A DNA stretch of 64,000 bases from Caprella mutica. Taxonomy: Eukaryota; Arthropoda; Malacostraca; Amphipoda; Caprellidae. The notes under the pieces were generated by a model. It saw only the letters and a program-made list of their open reading frames with translations. It was not told where the DNA came from and made no database searches. Position numbers and translations under genes: made by a program. The DNA lies in NCBI GenBank assembly GCA_947561585.1, contig CANNZV010002349.1, forward strand, positions 64,987-128,986. The letters run 5' to 3'. Below, one piece after another: positions 1 through 9,065 of this stretch. Position 1 is the stretch's first letter; each line of letters opens with the position of its first letter.

Positions 1-560
1 CCGTGTGTCACACTTTTATTAAGAAATACATATTAAAAGGAGTAACAAATCATTTGTTTAGGTATCATGACTGCGGGGCCACGCGCTACAATGGTATTGA
101 CACTAATTATTAAAAAAAATTATATTTTGGCTTTTGAGAGACAATTTTTTTGTTTAATCAGAATATGTTTATCCATAATACATTCTTGCATTCGAATATA
201 ATTTAAATTCTATAACAGGTACTGTACTAGTATAATATCATATAATTATAATAAACACCAATAATTATTGGATAATCACCATTATGAAATTAATGATAAT
301 TAAAATGAAACTTTATTTCATATCTTGAAAAATTGATATTTGCAATGAAAAAACAATTACCCATGTAGAGATTAATTTTACAGAATTTAACTTTATCAAC
401 CCTATTAAGGTGAATCGATTTTTTAGGAGTGGTAAATAAATTGTTCTCCAATCTTCAAACGAATTAATTAAATAATAATGAAACATAAGTTTTTTAAGTA
501 TGCAATCGAAATTAGATATATTTAGTTTTATATTAAGAAATAATGTTATAAAGAAAATTC
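1..560. other. AT-rich flank, no gene seen
   Basis: Very AT-rich sequence with short scattered stops in all frames. I see no exon, RNA gene or clear transposon end before the first tRNA-like copy. The last ~40 bases begin the repeat unit that carries the tRNA genes. Confidence 0.6.
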
Positions 561-600
561 AAAATGGCGATAGGGAACAAAGAGAGTTCTAAAATGGTTC

Positions 601-672
601 AGGTCCTACCGAGACTCGAAAACGGATTGTTGGATTCAGAGTCCAAAGTGCTAACCATTACACCATAAAACC
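601..672 (-). pseudogene. tRNA-Gln(CUG), degenerate copy 1
   Basis: Homologous over 72 nt to the intact copies. The T-stem/B-box start is changed (the usual CTCGG-side 'actcgg' reads 'aaacgg' on the plus strand) and one acceptor-stem base is altered (AGAACC to AAAACC). The CTG anticodon remains. With the T arm unpaired it is probably not functional. Confidence 0.75.
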
Positions 673-863
673 GCTTGTATACCATTGGAAATTGTTTTAA
701 TTTAACAAAATGAATTATATAAATCTATCAAAATAGACATGTATAACAGGGTAGTTTTTTTTAATAACCGATGATTTAACAGGTTACTTTATTCATTGTC
801 AATCGTTCATAACCCCATTTCAATGACAAATTTGATCGTTTAGAAGACAGTTCTAAAATTGTC

Positions 864-935
864 AGGTCCTACCGAGACTCGAACTCGGATTGTTGGATTC
901 AGAGTCCAAAGTGCTAACCATTACACCATAGAACC
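864..935 (-). tRNA. tRNA-Gln: tRNA-Gln(CUG), copy 2
   Basis: Read on the minus strand this is a 72-nt cloverleaf. The acceptor stem GGTTCTA pairs with TAGGACC, the D arm and A box contain TGGTGTAATGG, and the anticodon stem TTGGA/TCCAA encloses loop CTCTGAA (anticodon CTG, Gln). The T arm carries B box GTTCGAGTC. There is no intron and CCA is not encoded. A TTTT terminator follows within ~10 nt of the 3' end (seen as AAAA on the plus strand). Confidence 0.93.
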
Positions 936-1126
936 GATTGAAATCATGTGAAAATTGTTTAAATTTAACAAAATGAATTATATAAATCTATCAAAATTGT
1001 CATGTATAACCGGATAATTTTTCAATAATCGGTGATTTAATAGGTTACTTTATTCATTCATTATTGTTCATAACCCCGATTTCAAGTAATTTTTTAATCG
1101 TATAGAAAGCAGTTCTAAAATGGTTC

Positions 1127-1198
1127 AGGTCCTACCGAGACTCGAACTCGGATTGTTGGATTCAGAGTCCAAAGTGCTAACCATTACACCATAGAACC
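1127..1198 (-). tRNA. tRNA-Gln: tRNA-Gln(CUG), copy 3
   Basis: Identical in the mature region to the consensus copy: intact acceptor stem, A box TGGTGTAATGG, CTG anticodon and B box GTTCGAGTC. A TTTT Pol III terminator follows 6-10 nt downstream. The hAT element at 1370 inserted into the spacer beside it. Confidence 0.93.
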
Positions 1199-1361
1199 GC
1201 TTGAATACCTTTAAAATTGTTTGAATTTGTCAATATGAATTGTATAAATCTATTAAAATAGTCATGACAATAGGGTAATTTTTCAATAACTGTTGATTTA
1301 ATTGTAATAGGTCATTCATTGATTAACGTTCATAACAACCATTCCAATGAATATTTTAATC

Positions 1362-2288
1362 GTGTAGATCAGTGGTCGGCAACCTTTTTATCGTCGCGGA
1401 CCGGTAAATGTTCAACAATATTCTCGCGGCCCGGATGGATGAATCAAGCTAATATATTATTGGGTAGGCCAAAAATTTGTTCTCTCCTAAGTGGCTACTG
1501 CTTCCTTATGGTACAGAAACGAGCTCAATATAATATAATGCTTTAATAAACATTCCTTTAAAAATAAGAATCTGGTACAAAAAATAGCAATAATACTCTG
1601 GTTAAAATAATTTCATTACTAAGGTAAAAGAGGTGCGGATTGTACAGGAGTGATATCAATGGGGTGCGGATTGTACAGGAGTGAAATCATTGGGGTGCGG
1701 ATTGTACAGGAGTGAAATCATTGGGGTGCAGATTGTACAGGAGTGAAATCATTGGGGTGCGGATTGTACAGGAGTGAAATCATTGGGGTGCAGATTGTAT
1801 AGGAGTGAAATCATTGGGGTGCGGATTGTACAGGAGTGAAATCATTGGGGTGCGGATTGTACAGGAGATAAATCTTTTGGGTTCGGATTGTACAAGAGTG
1901 AAATCTTATGATTCAGATGCTACAGAATCGTACAGACTGCAGATGATACAAAAAATACCAAAGTACGAAAAAATAATAATGATATAATAGTAGTCAGGTC
2001 TAAACATGATTTGGACGAATCACGAAGGGTAGGGTAGGGTTGTAATTTTTCGCCCGGGTACACAGAAAAGACTCTGTGTCTCTTGATCAAAACACCTGTG
2101 ATTGTTATGCACATAATGTTATAGCTACATTATATTATCATTTTAGAGGTATTTTTCTTAGAAAATTTGAGCTTGCCTACGAACCTGTATTATCCTATTT
2201 ATGTGTTATTAATTAATTGTTGAATAATCTTTCACGGCCCGGTGCCAAATGTCCCGCGGACCGGGGGTTGCCGACCACTGGTATAGAT
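1362..2288. mobile_element. Non-autonomous hAT element (911 bp) with 8-bp TSD
   Basis: The element runs 1370-2280. Its ends are near-perfect inverted repeats: CAGTGGTCGGCAACC at the left and the complement GGTTGCCGACCACTG at the right, with subterminal GC-rich copies of a GCGGACCGG motif at both ends. It is flanked by GTGTAGAT (1362-1369) and GTATAGAT (2281-2288), an 8-bp duplication with one mismatch, as expected for hAT transposition. No transposase is encoded. The middle holds a 31-bp minisatellite. It sits in a tRNA array spacer. Confidence 0.88.
1631..1912. repeat. 31-bp minisatellite inside the hAT element (~9 copies)
   Basis: Units begin GGGGTGCGGATTGTACAGG and continue AGTGAAATCATT. 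Most copies differ by one or two bases, and the last two are more diverged. The array lies wholly inside the hAT element. Confidence 0.93.
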
Positions 2289-2306
2289 GACAGTTCAAAA
2301 TGGTTT

Positions 2307-2378
2307 AGGTTCTACCGAGACTCGAACTCGGATTGTTGGATTCAGAGTCCAAAGTGCTAACCATTACACCATAGAACC
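2307..2378 (-). tRNA. tRNA-Gln: tRNA-Gln(CUG), copy 4
   Basis: Consensus cloverleaf with CTG anticodon. The acceptor 3' strand reads TAGAACC rather than TAGGACC, which turns a G-U pair into a Watson-Crick pair, so the change is compensatory or neutral. A TTTT terminator follows. Confidence 0.88.
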
Positions 2379-2670
2379 ACTGAACGTATATTTAAGTTAT
2401 TTTATAGGAATATATCATAAAATTCATAGATTTTATATATAAGATATATATAATTATGTGTGTTATATCTATATATACAAATACATATTATACACTTATT
2501 TTAATATGTTAAATTATGAAAGTATCAGAGGGTTATGATCACAGTTTATTGAACAAAGATAGTTAGAATAGTCTATTTTCGAAAACATTACTAAATATGT
2601 GCAGTGTAGGCTACCATCTTGAATTTTGAGAGATTGGGAGACGATAGTTGAATGGAGAATGAGGGTCAGT

Positions 2671-3664
2671 GGAGGGTTTATAAATTTTTTATAGTTGTCC
2701 CAAATCTAAACCTGGATAACTTTTCACCAAATTGGCCGATTTGAACAAACTTGCTCTGAATCGACTTCACATTGTTTGGGGTTTAAATTAGTATATAAAA
2801 CAAGTAGGTACCACGTATTCGTTTGGAACCGCAATATTACTTCTCAAATAATAGGCTGAAAATTGACACTAAAGTTATTGAAGATGTTTTCTTAAGAAGT
2901 TAAAGCCAATTTCGTCGAACTCCTCTTGTTTTCGGATGAAGCAGTATTCCACCTCGATGGAAGAATCAAGGTCCACAATAAAAAGTTTTTCCTATTGGTC
3001 TGTGAATAACCCTCATTGCCTAACTGAGAAATCGTTGCACTCACCGAAAACGATAGTTTGGGCTGCAATAGGAAATGCCGAAGTTAGTGGCCCATTCTTT
3101 TATAATGAAAATTTTGACAGGAACTCCTGTTTCAATATTTTGAAGTAAAAGCTCTTTCCAGAATTTGGTCGTTTCTCAAATGCATCGGCGCTTATTTTTA
3201 TGCTGGATGGAGCACCTCCTCACTGACAAAAGGATGTCATGGACATGGCTACATAAAAAATTCCCGTACAGGTGGATTGGAAGAGGCGGTGCTGAAGACC
3301 TTAACATTACCTGGCATCCTCGTTTACCTGACTTCACTCCGGTGGATTTTTTCCTCTGTGCGTTTATCAAAGAACTCGTCTATAAACAGAAATATGAAAA
3401 TTTGAATCTGCTGAAAACCGTCTTTACCATAGCGTGTAATCAGGTTTCACAAAGTAATGATCTCAGCAGCCATGTTAACTTTGTGAAGCGTCTTAATATA
3501 TTTTTAGAATCTGATGGTGTTCTTATTGAAATTTAGTAGAGATAAACTTATTTTAAATTATTAACCCCTAATAGTATGGAGTCTATGGAGACCAAGATTG
3601 TCTAAATCGGCCAATTGAATGCATTTATTCAAGATTAGAATAGAGATAATTATAAAACACCCTA
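2671..3664 (+). mobile_element. Mariner-like (IS630-Tc1-mariner) element, degenerate, copy 1
   Basis: Ends are long, imperfect inverted repeats of ~100 bp. The left begins near AGGGTTTATAA and contains AAATTGGCCGATTTGAAC; the right, read in complement, begins near AGGGTGTTTTATAA and contains CAATTGGCCGATTTAGAC. A decayed transposase lies between them. Just outside both ends is a direct repeat around TGGAGAATGAGGGTCA (about 2650 and 3710), whose origin is unclear. Confidence 0.8.
2925..3536 (+). pseudogene. Mariner-family transposase remnant, copy 1
   Basis: Family signatures survive in order but in different frames. FSDEAVFHLDG is the region of the first catalytic Asp. A VWAAIGNAEVSGPFF-type segment follows, then LDGAPPH at ~3200-3225 (second Asp) ended by a stop, then KKFPYRWIGRGG and the LPDFTPVDFF segment carrying the third Asp (~3330-3350). 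Frameshifts and stops separate the blocks, and the N-terminal DNA-binding half is not recognisable. Mariner transposases are normally ~345 residues, so this copy cannot make one. Confidence 0.82.
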
Positions 3665-3937
3665 TTTTAAGACATCATCACTGCTGAGCAAATGGGAGGT
3701 GATAGCTGCATGGAGAATGGGGGTCAAAAAAGTTCATATCACAATTATTCTGAACTGAAAAAACAAAATGGCGTTTAACTCATTGGATATAGCAACTTTT
3801 ATAGTAGTGAAACTTACTGATAATAACTCGATAATTATTCACAAATAAGTGTGACAGAATCTATATTCAATAACAATCTTTAGTAAATTACTAATATGAA
3901 TATATTTATAGTATAGAAGGCAGTTCTAAAATGGTTC

Positions 3938-4009
3938 AGGTCCTACCGAGACTCGAACTCGGATTGTTGGATTCAGAGTCCAAAGTGCTAACCATTACAC
4001 CATAGAACC
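3938..4009 (-). tRNA. tRNA-Gln: tRNA-Gln(CUG), copy 5
   Basis: Consensus sequence with intact stems, CTG anticodon, A and B boxes and a TTTT terminator. It marks the right end of segmental duplication copy 1. Confidence 0.93.
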
Positions 4010-4199
4010 GCTTGAATACCACTGGAAATTGTTTAAATTCAAGGAAATTAATTATATAAATCTATTAAAATAAACATGTATAACAGGATAGTTTTTCAAT
4101 AACTGATAATTTATCAGGTTGATTTCTTCATTATTTATCGTTCATAACCCAATTACAATGAATATTTTGATGGTGTAGAAGGCAGTTCTAAAACCTTTC

Positions 4200-4271
4200 A
4201 GGTCCTACCGAGACTCGAACTCGGATTGTTGGATTCAGAGTTCAAAGTGCTAACCATTACACCATAGAACC
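4200..4271 (-). tRNA. tRNA-Gln: tRNA-Gln(CUG), copy 6, possibly degenerate
   Basis: Like the consensus except one anticodon-stem change (plus strand GAGTCC to GAGTTC) that turns a G-C pair into an A-C mismatch. Both promoter boxes and the CTG anticodon are intact. It may be transcribed but could be a poor substrate. Confidence 0.65.
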
Positions 4272-4957
4272 GCTTGGGTGCGTTTGAATTTTGTGTGTTT
4301 ATCAATGAATTAAAATTGTCAGGGTAATTCTTTAATAACAGATGATTCAGACTCAGATTATAGAAAACTTCTTTTTTTGTTGTTGATCAATTGTTCTGAA
4401 ATTAGAAAATTATATTCGAGTGACTTTTTTTATTTTGGAATAAGTTTTCAAGAAAATGTAGAGTTTAGTTCATTTTTAAGGTTATTCATAAATTTCAAAA
4501 GAATAGAAGTCAATAAGGTTGGTTATATATAAGAACAGAAACAAAAAGACAGTCTTAGAATCCTTGTAACAGTTCTAACAAAGCTGTAGACCAATAATTT
4601 TTATTGTCCTTCTTGTTTTTATTTTTTTTTATGACTTTAAGGTTCCTTTCACTCTATATTTTTTATATCTCTATTCATTAGAAGTAAGGTTACTGATTAT
4701 AAAACTGCAAACCATTTCAAATTTGGCTCTATAGTTTTATTATAACATGTAATTTATTAGTTTCCGTAGTCCCAAAAAAAATTGGAACAGAAAACCCACT
4801 TCCTTAAGACCTTTCAACGAAAATTCTATTGATAATTTTCACCAAATTTTATGAGACAAATCCCTTATTTAATAGGTTTATTTATTAGTTTAGTATCGTT
4901 CATAACCCCATTTCAATGAATATTTTGATTGTTCAGAAGGAAGTTCTAAAATGATTC
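4272..4957. other. Spacer between tRNA copies 6 and 7, no gene
   Basis: AT-rich, with no open frame of interest. It is longer than the normal array spacer by ~496 bp. The last ~60 bases match the normal tRNA spacer, so extra DNA of unknown origin has been gained in the middle. Confidence 0.6.
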
Positions 4958-5029
4958 AGGTCCTACCGAGACTCGAACTCGGGTTGTTGGATTCAGAGTC
5001 CAAAGTGCTAACCATTACACCATAAAACG
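4958..5029 (-). pseudogene. tRNA-Gln(CUG), degenerate copy 7
   Basis: The acceptor 5' strand is altered (plus strand CATAAAACG instead of CATAGAACC), so the first base and an internal base no longer pair. There is a further substitution beside the T stem. The CTG anticodon is kept. Probably a pseudogene. Confidence 0.75.
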
Positions 5030-5312
5030 AATTGACATATATGTATAGTTAATTCAAATTTAATTTATAGAAATATACCATAAAATACATAGATTTTATA
5101 TATAAAATATATTATGTGTGTTATATCCATATATATTATACACTTGTTTTAATATGTTACATTATGAAGGTATCAGAGGGTTGTAATCACAGTTTATTGA
5201 ACAAAGAAAGTTAAAATAGTACATTTGCGAAAACATTATTACACATGTGAATGCTATCATCTTGAATTTTGAGAAAATGGGAGACGATAGTTGAATGGAG
5301 ACTAGGGGTCAA

Positions 5313-6261
5313 TGGAGGGTTTATACATTTTTTTTAGTTGCCCCGATTCGAAACCTGACTAACTTTTCATCAAATAGGCTGATTTGAACAAACTTGGTCT
5401 GATTTGACTGCACATTGTTTGAGGTTTAAATGAATATATAAAACAAGTACCATGTATTCGTTTGAAACCTTAATATCACTTCTCAGAAAATAGGCTGCAA
5501 ATTGATTACTGAAGTTATTGAAGATGTTTTATAAAGATGTTGAAGACAATTTTATCAAACTCCTCTTGTTTTCTGATGAAGCAGTCTTTCACCTCGATGC
5601 AAGAATCAAAGTTCGCAATAAAATATTATTCCCATTGGTCTGCCAATAACCTTCATTGCCTAACTGAAAAATCATTGCACTCTCTGAAAACGATGGTTTG
5701 GGCTTCGATAGGAGATGCTGAAGTTAGTGGCCCATTCTTTTTTAATAAAAATTTTGACAGGAATTTTTTTCTGAATATGTTGAAGAATCTTGTCGTTTCC
5801 CCCATGCATCGGTTTATTTATATGCAGGAGGGAGCAAAAGGATGACAGGACATGGCTACATAAAAAGTTCCTGTACAGGTGGATTGGAAGAGGCGGTGCT
5901 GAAGACCTTAACATTACCTGGCATCCTCGTTTACCTGACTTCACTCCGGTGAATTTTTTCCTCTGTGGATTTATCAAAGAACTCTTCTATAAACAGAAAT
6001 ATGCATCTGCTGAAAGCCGTCTTTACCATTTTAATCAGGTTTCACAAAGTAATGATCTCAGCAGCCGTGTTAACTTTGTGAAGCGTCTTAATTAATATAT
6101 TTGTAGAATCTGATGGTGTTCTATTGAAATTTAGTAGAGATAAACTTATTTTAAATTATTAACCCCTAATAGTATGGAGTCTATGGAGACCAAGTTTGTC
6201 TAAATCGGCCAATTGAATGCAATTATTCAAGATTAGAATAGAGACAATTAAAAACACCCTA
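5313..6261 (+). mobile_element. Mariner-like element, degenerate, copy 2
   Basis: Same inverted ends as copy 1, carried along by the block duplication. The CAATTGGCCGATTTAGAC-type subterminal block is visible at the right end in complement. Confidence 0.8.
5566..6095 (+). pseudogene. Mariner-family transposase remnant, copy 2
   Basis: Parallel to copy 1 but more damaged. The block that held the second catalytic Asp (DGAPPH) has lost ~15 bases and now reads through as EGAKG. The third Asp is replaced by Asn (DFTPVNFF, ~5945-5960). FSDEAVFHLD near the start and RWIGRGG survive. Inactive. Confidence 0.8.
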
Positions 6262-6534
6262 TTTTATGACATCATCACTGCTGAGCCAATGGGAGGTGAT
6301 AGCTGCATGGAGAATGGGGGTCAAGAAAGTTCATATCACAATTATTCTGAACTGAAAAAACAAAATGGCGTTTAACTCATTGGATATAGCAGCTTTTATT
6401 ATTGTGAACCGTACTGATAATAACTCAATAATTATTCTCAAATAAGTATGACAGAATTTATATTAAATAACCATCTTAAGTAAATTACTAATATGAATAT
6501 TTTTATGGTATAGAAGGCAGTTCTAAAATGGTTC

Positions 6535-6606
6535 AGGTCCTACCGAGACTCGAACTCGGATTGTTGGATTCAGAGTCCAAAGTGCTAACCATTACACCAT
6601 AGAACC
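6535..6606 (-). tRNA. tRNA-Gln: tRNA-Gln(CUG), copy 8
   Basis: Consensus cloverleaf with CTG anticodon, both internal promoter boxes and a TTTT terminator. It ends segmental duplication copy 2. Confidence 0.93.
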
Positions 6607-6796
6607 GCTTGAATGCCACTGGAAATTGTTTAAATTTAAGGAAATTAATTATATAAATCTATTAAAATAAACATGTATAACAGGATAATTTTTCAATAAT
6701 CGGTGATTTAATAGGTTACTTTATTCATTCATTATTGTTCATAACCCTAATTTTAAGTAATTTATTAATCGTATAGATGGCATTATAAAATTGTTC

Positions 6797-6868
6797 AGGT
6801 CCTACCGAGACTCGAACTCGGATTGTTGGATTCAGAGTCCAAAGTGCTAACCATTACACCATAGAACC
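6797..6868 (-). tRNA. tRNA-Gln: tRNA-Gln(CUG), copy 9
   Basis: Consensus mature sequence with intact stems and boxes. The terminator is TTTT a few bases downstream (plus strand ATAAAATTG). Last copy of the array. Confidence 0.92.
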
Positions 6869-6869
6869 G

Positions 6870-7700
6870 CGATGAGTACCTTATATGGCAACTAATTTAA
6901 AATTGGATTACTGAATACATCTTTTCAATCTATAACTTTTCATCAGAGAAATGAATACTTCTATAAACTTTCTTTCATTCCGAACAAAATATGTTTCTGT
7001 TGATAAATAAGTTATTCAATTATATTGTTTATTCTCTAACTGGAAATATAGTTGCCATTTTTTTCTTTATAACAACGGAATTTCTATCTTTGAATATTTT
7101 AAATATTATTTAGGTAATTTCATATGTAATAAATAAATAAATAATAAATTAAATATATTTTTATTTCGAAAAATTGTAAATACAATAATAATCAAGGAAA
7201 TAGAAAAGGAAACAATTAACTATTTGGTAGTAGTGTATTTCTGTGAAATGAAATAGTTGAGTTTACTCTCAATAAAACTTTCTCGTTCCGTAGTTTTCTA
7301 TGATGTCAGGTCGAAAGAAAATAACATCATTTGTTATGGGGAGACTACGTTAAACTCTACAACAGAGAAGAAAAAAACATAGGGTAAAGCTCCAATCACC
7401 TGATGTGAATTAAGTATCTAATAATTTTTGTAATTAAATTTGTATTGAAAAATTAAGTCAAAATATGATTATTAAAATCTATTGATTGTTATGTTTCGTT
7501 ATGCAGTGTTTTTTTTTTATGTTTAGTTGTAAATATTTGAGTATATCAGAACCAGTGATAATAATTATTTCATATATTGAACTTTCATCAGTGTCCATAA
7601 AATTGATACACTAAAGCAGCTGTCATTTTAGACAGCACGTGTACACTAGTACCCTTTAATGTTGAAGTTTCTCTTTCATTTTAATATACTGTATTATAAT
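6870..7700. other. AT-rich spacer, no gene
   Basis: No exon, RNA or transposon end recognised between the last tRNA and the hAT MITE. Confidence 0.5.
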
Positions 7701-7708
7701 TTATATTA

Positions 7709-8089
7709 CAGGGGAGTAGGAGTAGAAGTTGTGGAGTCGGAGTCAAAGCTTTATTTGGTGGAATCAGAGTCAGGAGTCTAAAATTTATACCGACTCCAAG
7801 CTCTAGATTTAAGTCACAAAAATTGAGAACCATTTCATTTGTTGTTGTTCATGTTAAATATCTCATGAGGACTAATAACTGATCATAGCTATAAATTAAA
7901 TCAATATTTAAAGTCTAGACACTCCAATGACTCAATATTACTTATATAAATACTGTAAAACTGCTTGTTGGAGTCGGAGTCGGTGAAATTCTTTATAATT
8001 GAGTCGGAGTTGAAGTCGATAAATTCAAAATATAGAAGTCGGATATGGAGTCGGAGTTGAACATTTTATGCACCGACTCCACAGCCCTG
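7709..8089. mobile_element. hAT-like MITE with GGAGTCGG-rich ends
   Basis: The right end reads CCGACTCCACAGCCCTG and the left CAGGGG...GTTGTGGAGTCGGAGTC. These are inverted ends of the CAGGGCTGTGGAGTCGG type that I recognise from hAT MITEs. Several internal GGAGTCGGAGT and ACCGACTCC copies make it partly self-complementary. Flanks are AT-rich (TTATATTA against AATTTTAT) and I cannot assign a clean target duplication. No coding capacity. Confidence 0.7.
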
Positions 8090-8302
8090 AATTTTATAAA
8101 TATGATTTATTTAATACTTTAATTCATCATTAATAAGGAAATGAAAGTATAAATGAAAGATGTACACAACTTTTCAAAATGTATTTCTTAGAATGCTACA
8201 CGAATGAAGAATAAATACACATTATTTACATTACAATGTGGAATGATAGTAACTAAACGGTGTGAAACATTATTGATTACAAAGGAAAAAATTTGACATT
8301 TT

Positions 8303-8308
8303 TTTATT
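8303..8308 (-). terminator. Candidate poly(A) signal of the F-box gene
   Basis: AATAAA on the minus strand, ~340 bases past the F-box stop codon. It is the first perfect hexamer I see. Its use is inferred. Confidence 0.4.
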
Positions 8309-8392
8309 AGGGAAATGGTTGAATTTGAAATGCTATTCTACTGTAAAATAATTTAATATGGAAATGATTTTACAGTAAAACTATATCATATT

Positions 8393-8460
8393 TTAAAGTT
8401 AATTTACAGCAAAATAATCACTTTTAAAGTTAATTTACAGTAAAATAATCACTTTTGAAA
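8393..8460. repeat. Short tandem repeat in presumed F-box 3' UTR
   Basis: Two near copies of AAAGTTAATTTACAG followed by YAAAATAATCACTTTT, with further degenerate TTTACAGTAAA pieces on both sides. Confidence 0.6.
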
Positions 8461-8645
8461 ATTATTTTTCAGTATAATGTTACATTTGAAAGCATAATTT
8501 AACAAAACTGCATACAATTAATATTGTTATACTAAAGAGCGGAAAATATTAAGTACAGATCTATTGTTTTTATAGAAAGTATTACCTTGAAAGAAAACAA
8601 GGCAAAATTCCTGTTCTATGTACACAAATAGATCACTTTTCCCCT

Positions 8646-9065
8646 TTACAAAAACGAGTTATTCAATAGCTTATCAGTGACAGGCCTATGTTCACCTACA
8701 TAATCTATCTGGCTGAACTGTACGGGACAAGTATACAACATACCGTCTAAATCATCATTTACCAGGCCTAGAGCCAGACAATTTTCTGAAGCTATTACAT
8801 AATTGCCCTCTCGGGTTACTAAGCTACATTCCAACAATCTTATCTTCTTACATTTATAAAAGATATCATGTAAAATTCGAGGAAGTTGGTTGTAAAATGG
8901 TATATTAGTATTATTCAGAACATACTCTGTTCCCATTGTAAGCGCGATGTCTTCGATACGAAGCTCCTCGAGATTCTCCGACTTGTTTATTTCTTTGATT
9001 AGCAGGTTTTCCTCCAGTCTGACACAGTTCAATCTGCTGTGTAGACTATACAGGATTTCTCGTTT
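8646..9065 (-). CDS. F-box gene exon 3 (C-terminal coding, stop)
   Basis: 420 nt, phase 0 at the acceptor. It starts KREILYSLHSRLNCVRLEEN and ends LLNNSFL and TAA. It is open across the join with exon 2, with a good polypyrimidine tract before the AG. Confidence 0.82.
   Translation of the reverse strand, partial: KREILYSLHSRLNCVRLEENLLIKEINKSENLEELRIEDIALTMGTEYVLNNTNIPFYNQLPRILHDIFYKCKKIRLLECSLVTREGNYVIASENCLALGLVNDDLDGMLYTCPVQFSQIDYVGEHRPVTDKLLNNSFL

Larger units (their letters stand above)
2290..4090. repeat. Segmental duplication, copy 1 (tRNA + mariner + tRNA)
   Basis: This segment is homologous almost throughout to 4940-6690. Both contain, in the same order, a tRNA-Gln, an AT-rich spacer, a mariner-like element, a shared tail, and a second tRNA-Gln with its downstream spacer. 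The match runs past both ends of the transposon and across both tRNAs, so this is duplication of a block and not two independent insertions. Confidence 0.88.
4940..6690. repeat. Segmental duplication, copy 2
   Basis: Partner of 2290-4090, with the same order of tRNA-Gln, spacer, mariner-like element, shared tail, tRNA-Gln and spacer. Scattered substitutions and small indels separate the two, including a loss of about 15 bases in the transposase remnant around 5835. Confidence 0.88.
560..6870 (-). repeat. Tandem tRNA-Gln array, ancestral unit ~262 bp, later interrupted
   Basis: Nine tRNA-Gln(CUG) copies lie in the same orientation. Undisturbed neighbours are 262-263 bp apart (601 to 864, 864 to 1127, 3938 to 4200, 6535 to 6797), and the spacers are also alike, each with a 'ttcataaccc...aatgaatattt' stretch just before the gene's 3' side. 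Copies 3 and 4 are 1180 bp apart; taking away the 911-bp hAT insert and its 8-bp target duplication leaves 261 bp, so the insert landed in an intact repeat. Larger gaps (4 to 5 and 7 to 8) hold a mariner-like element. The gap 4272-4957 has no gene. Confidence 0.85.
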
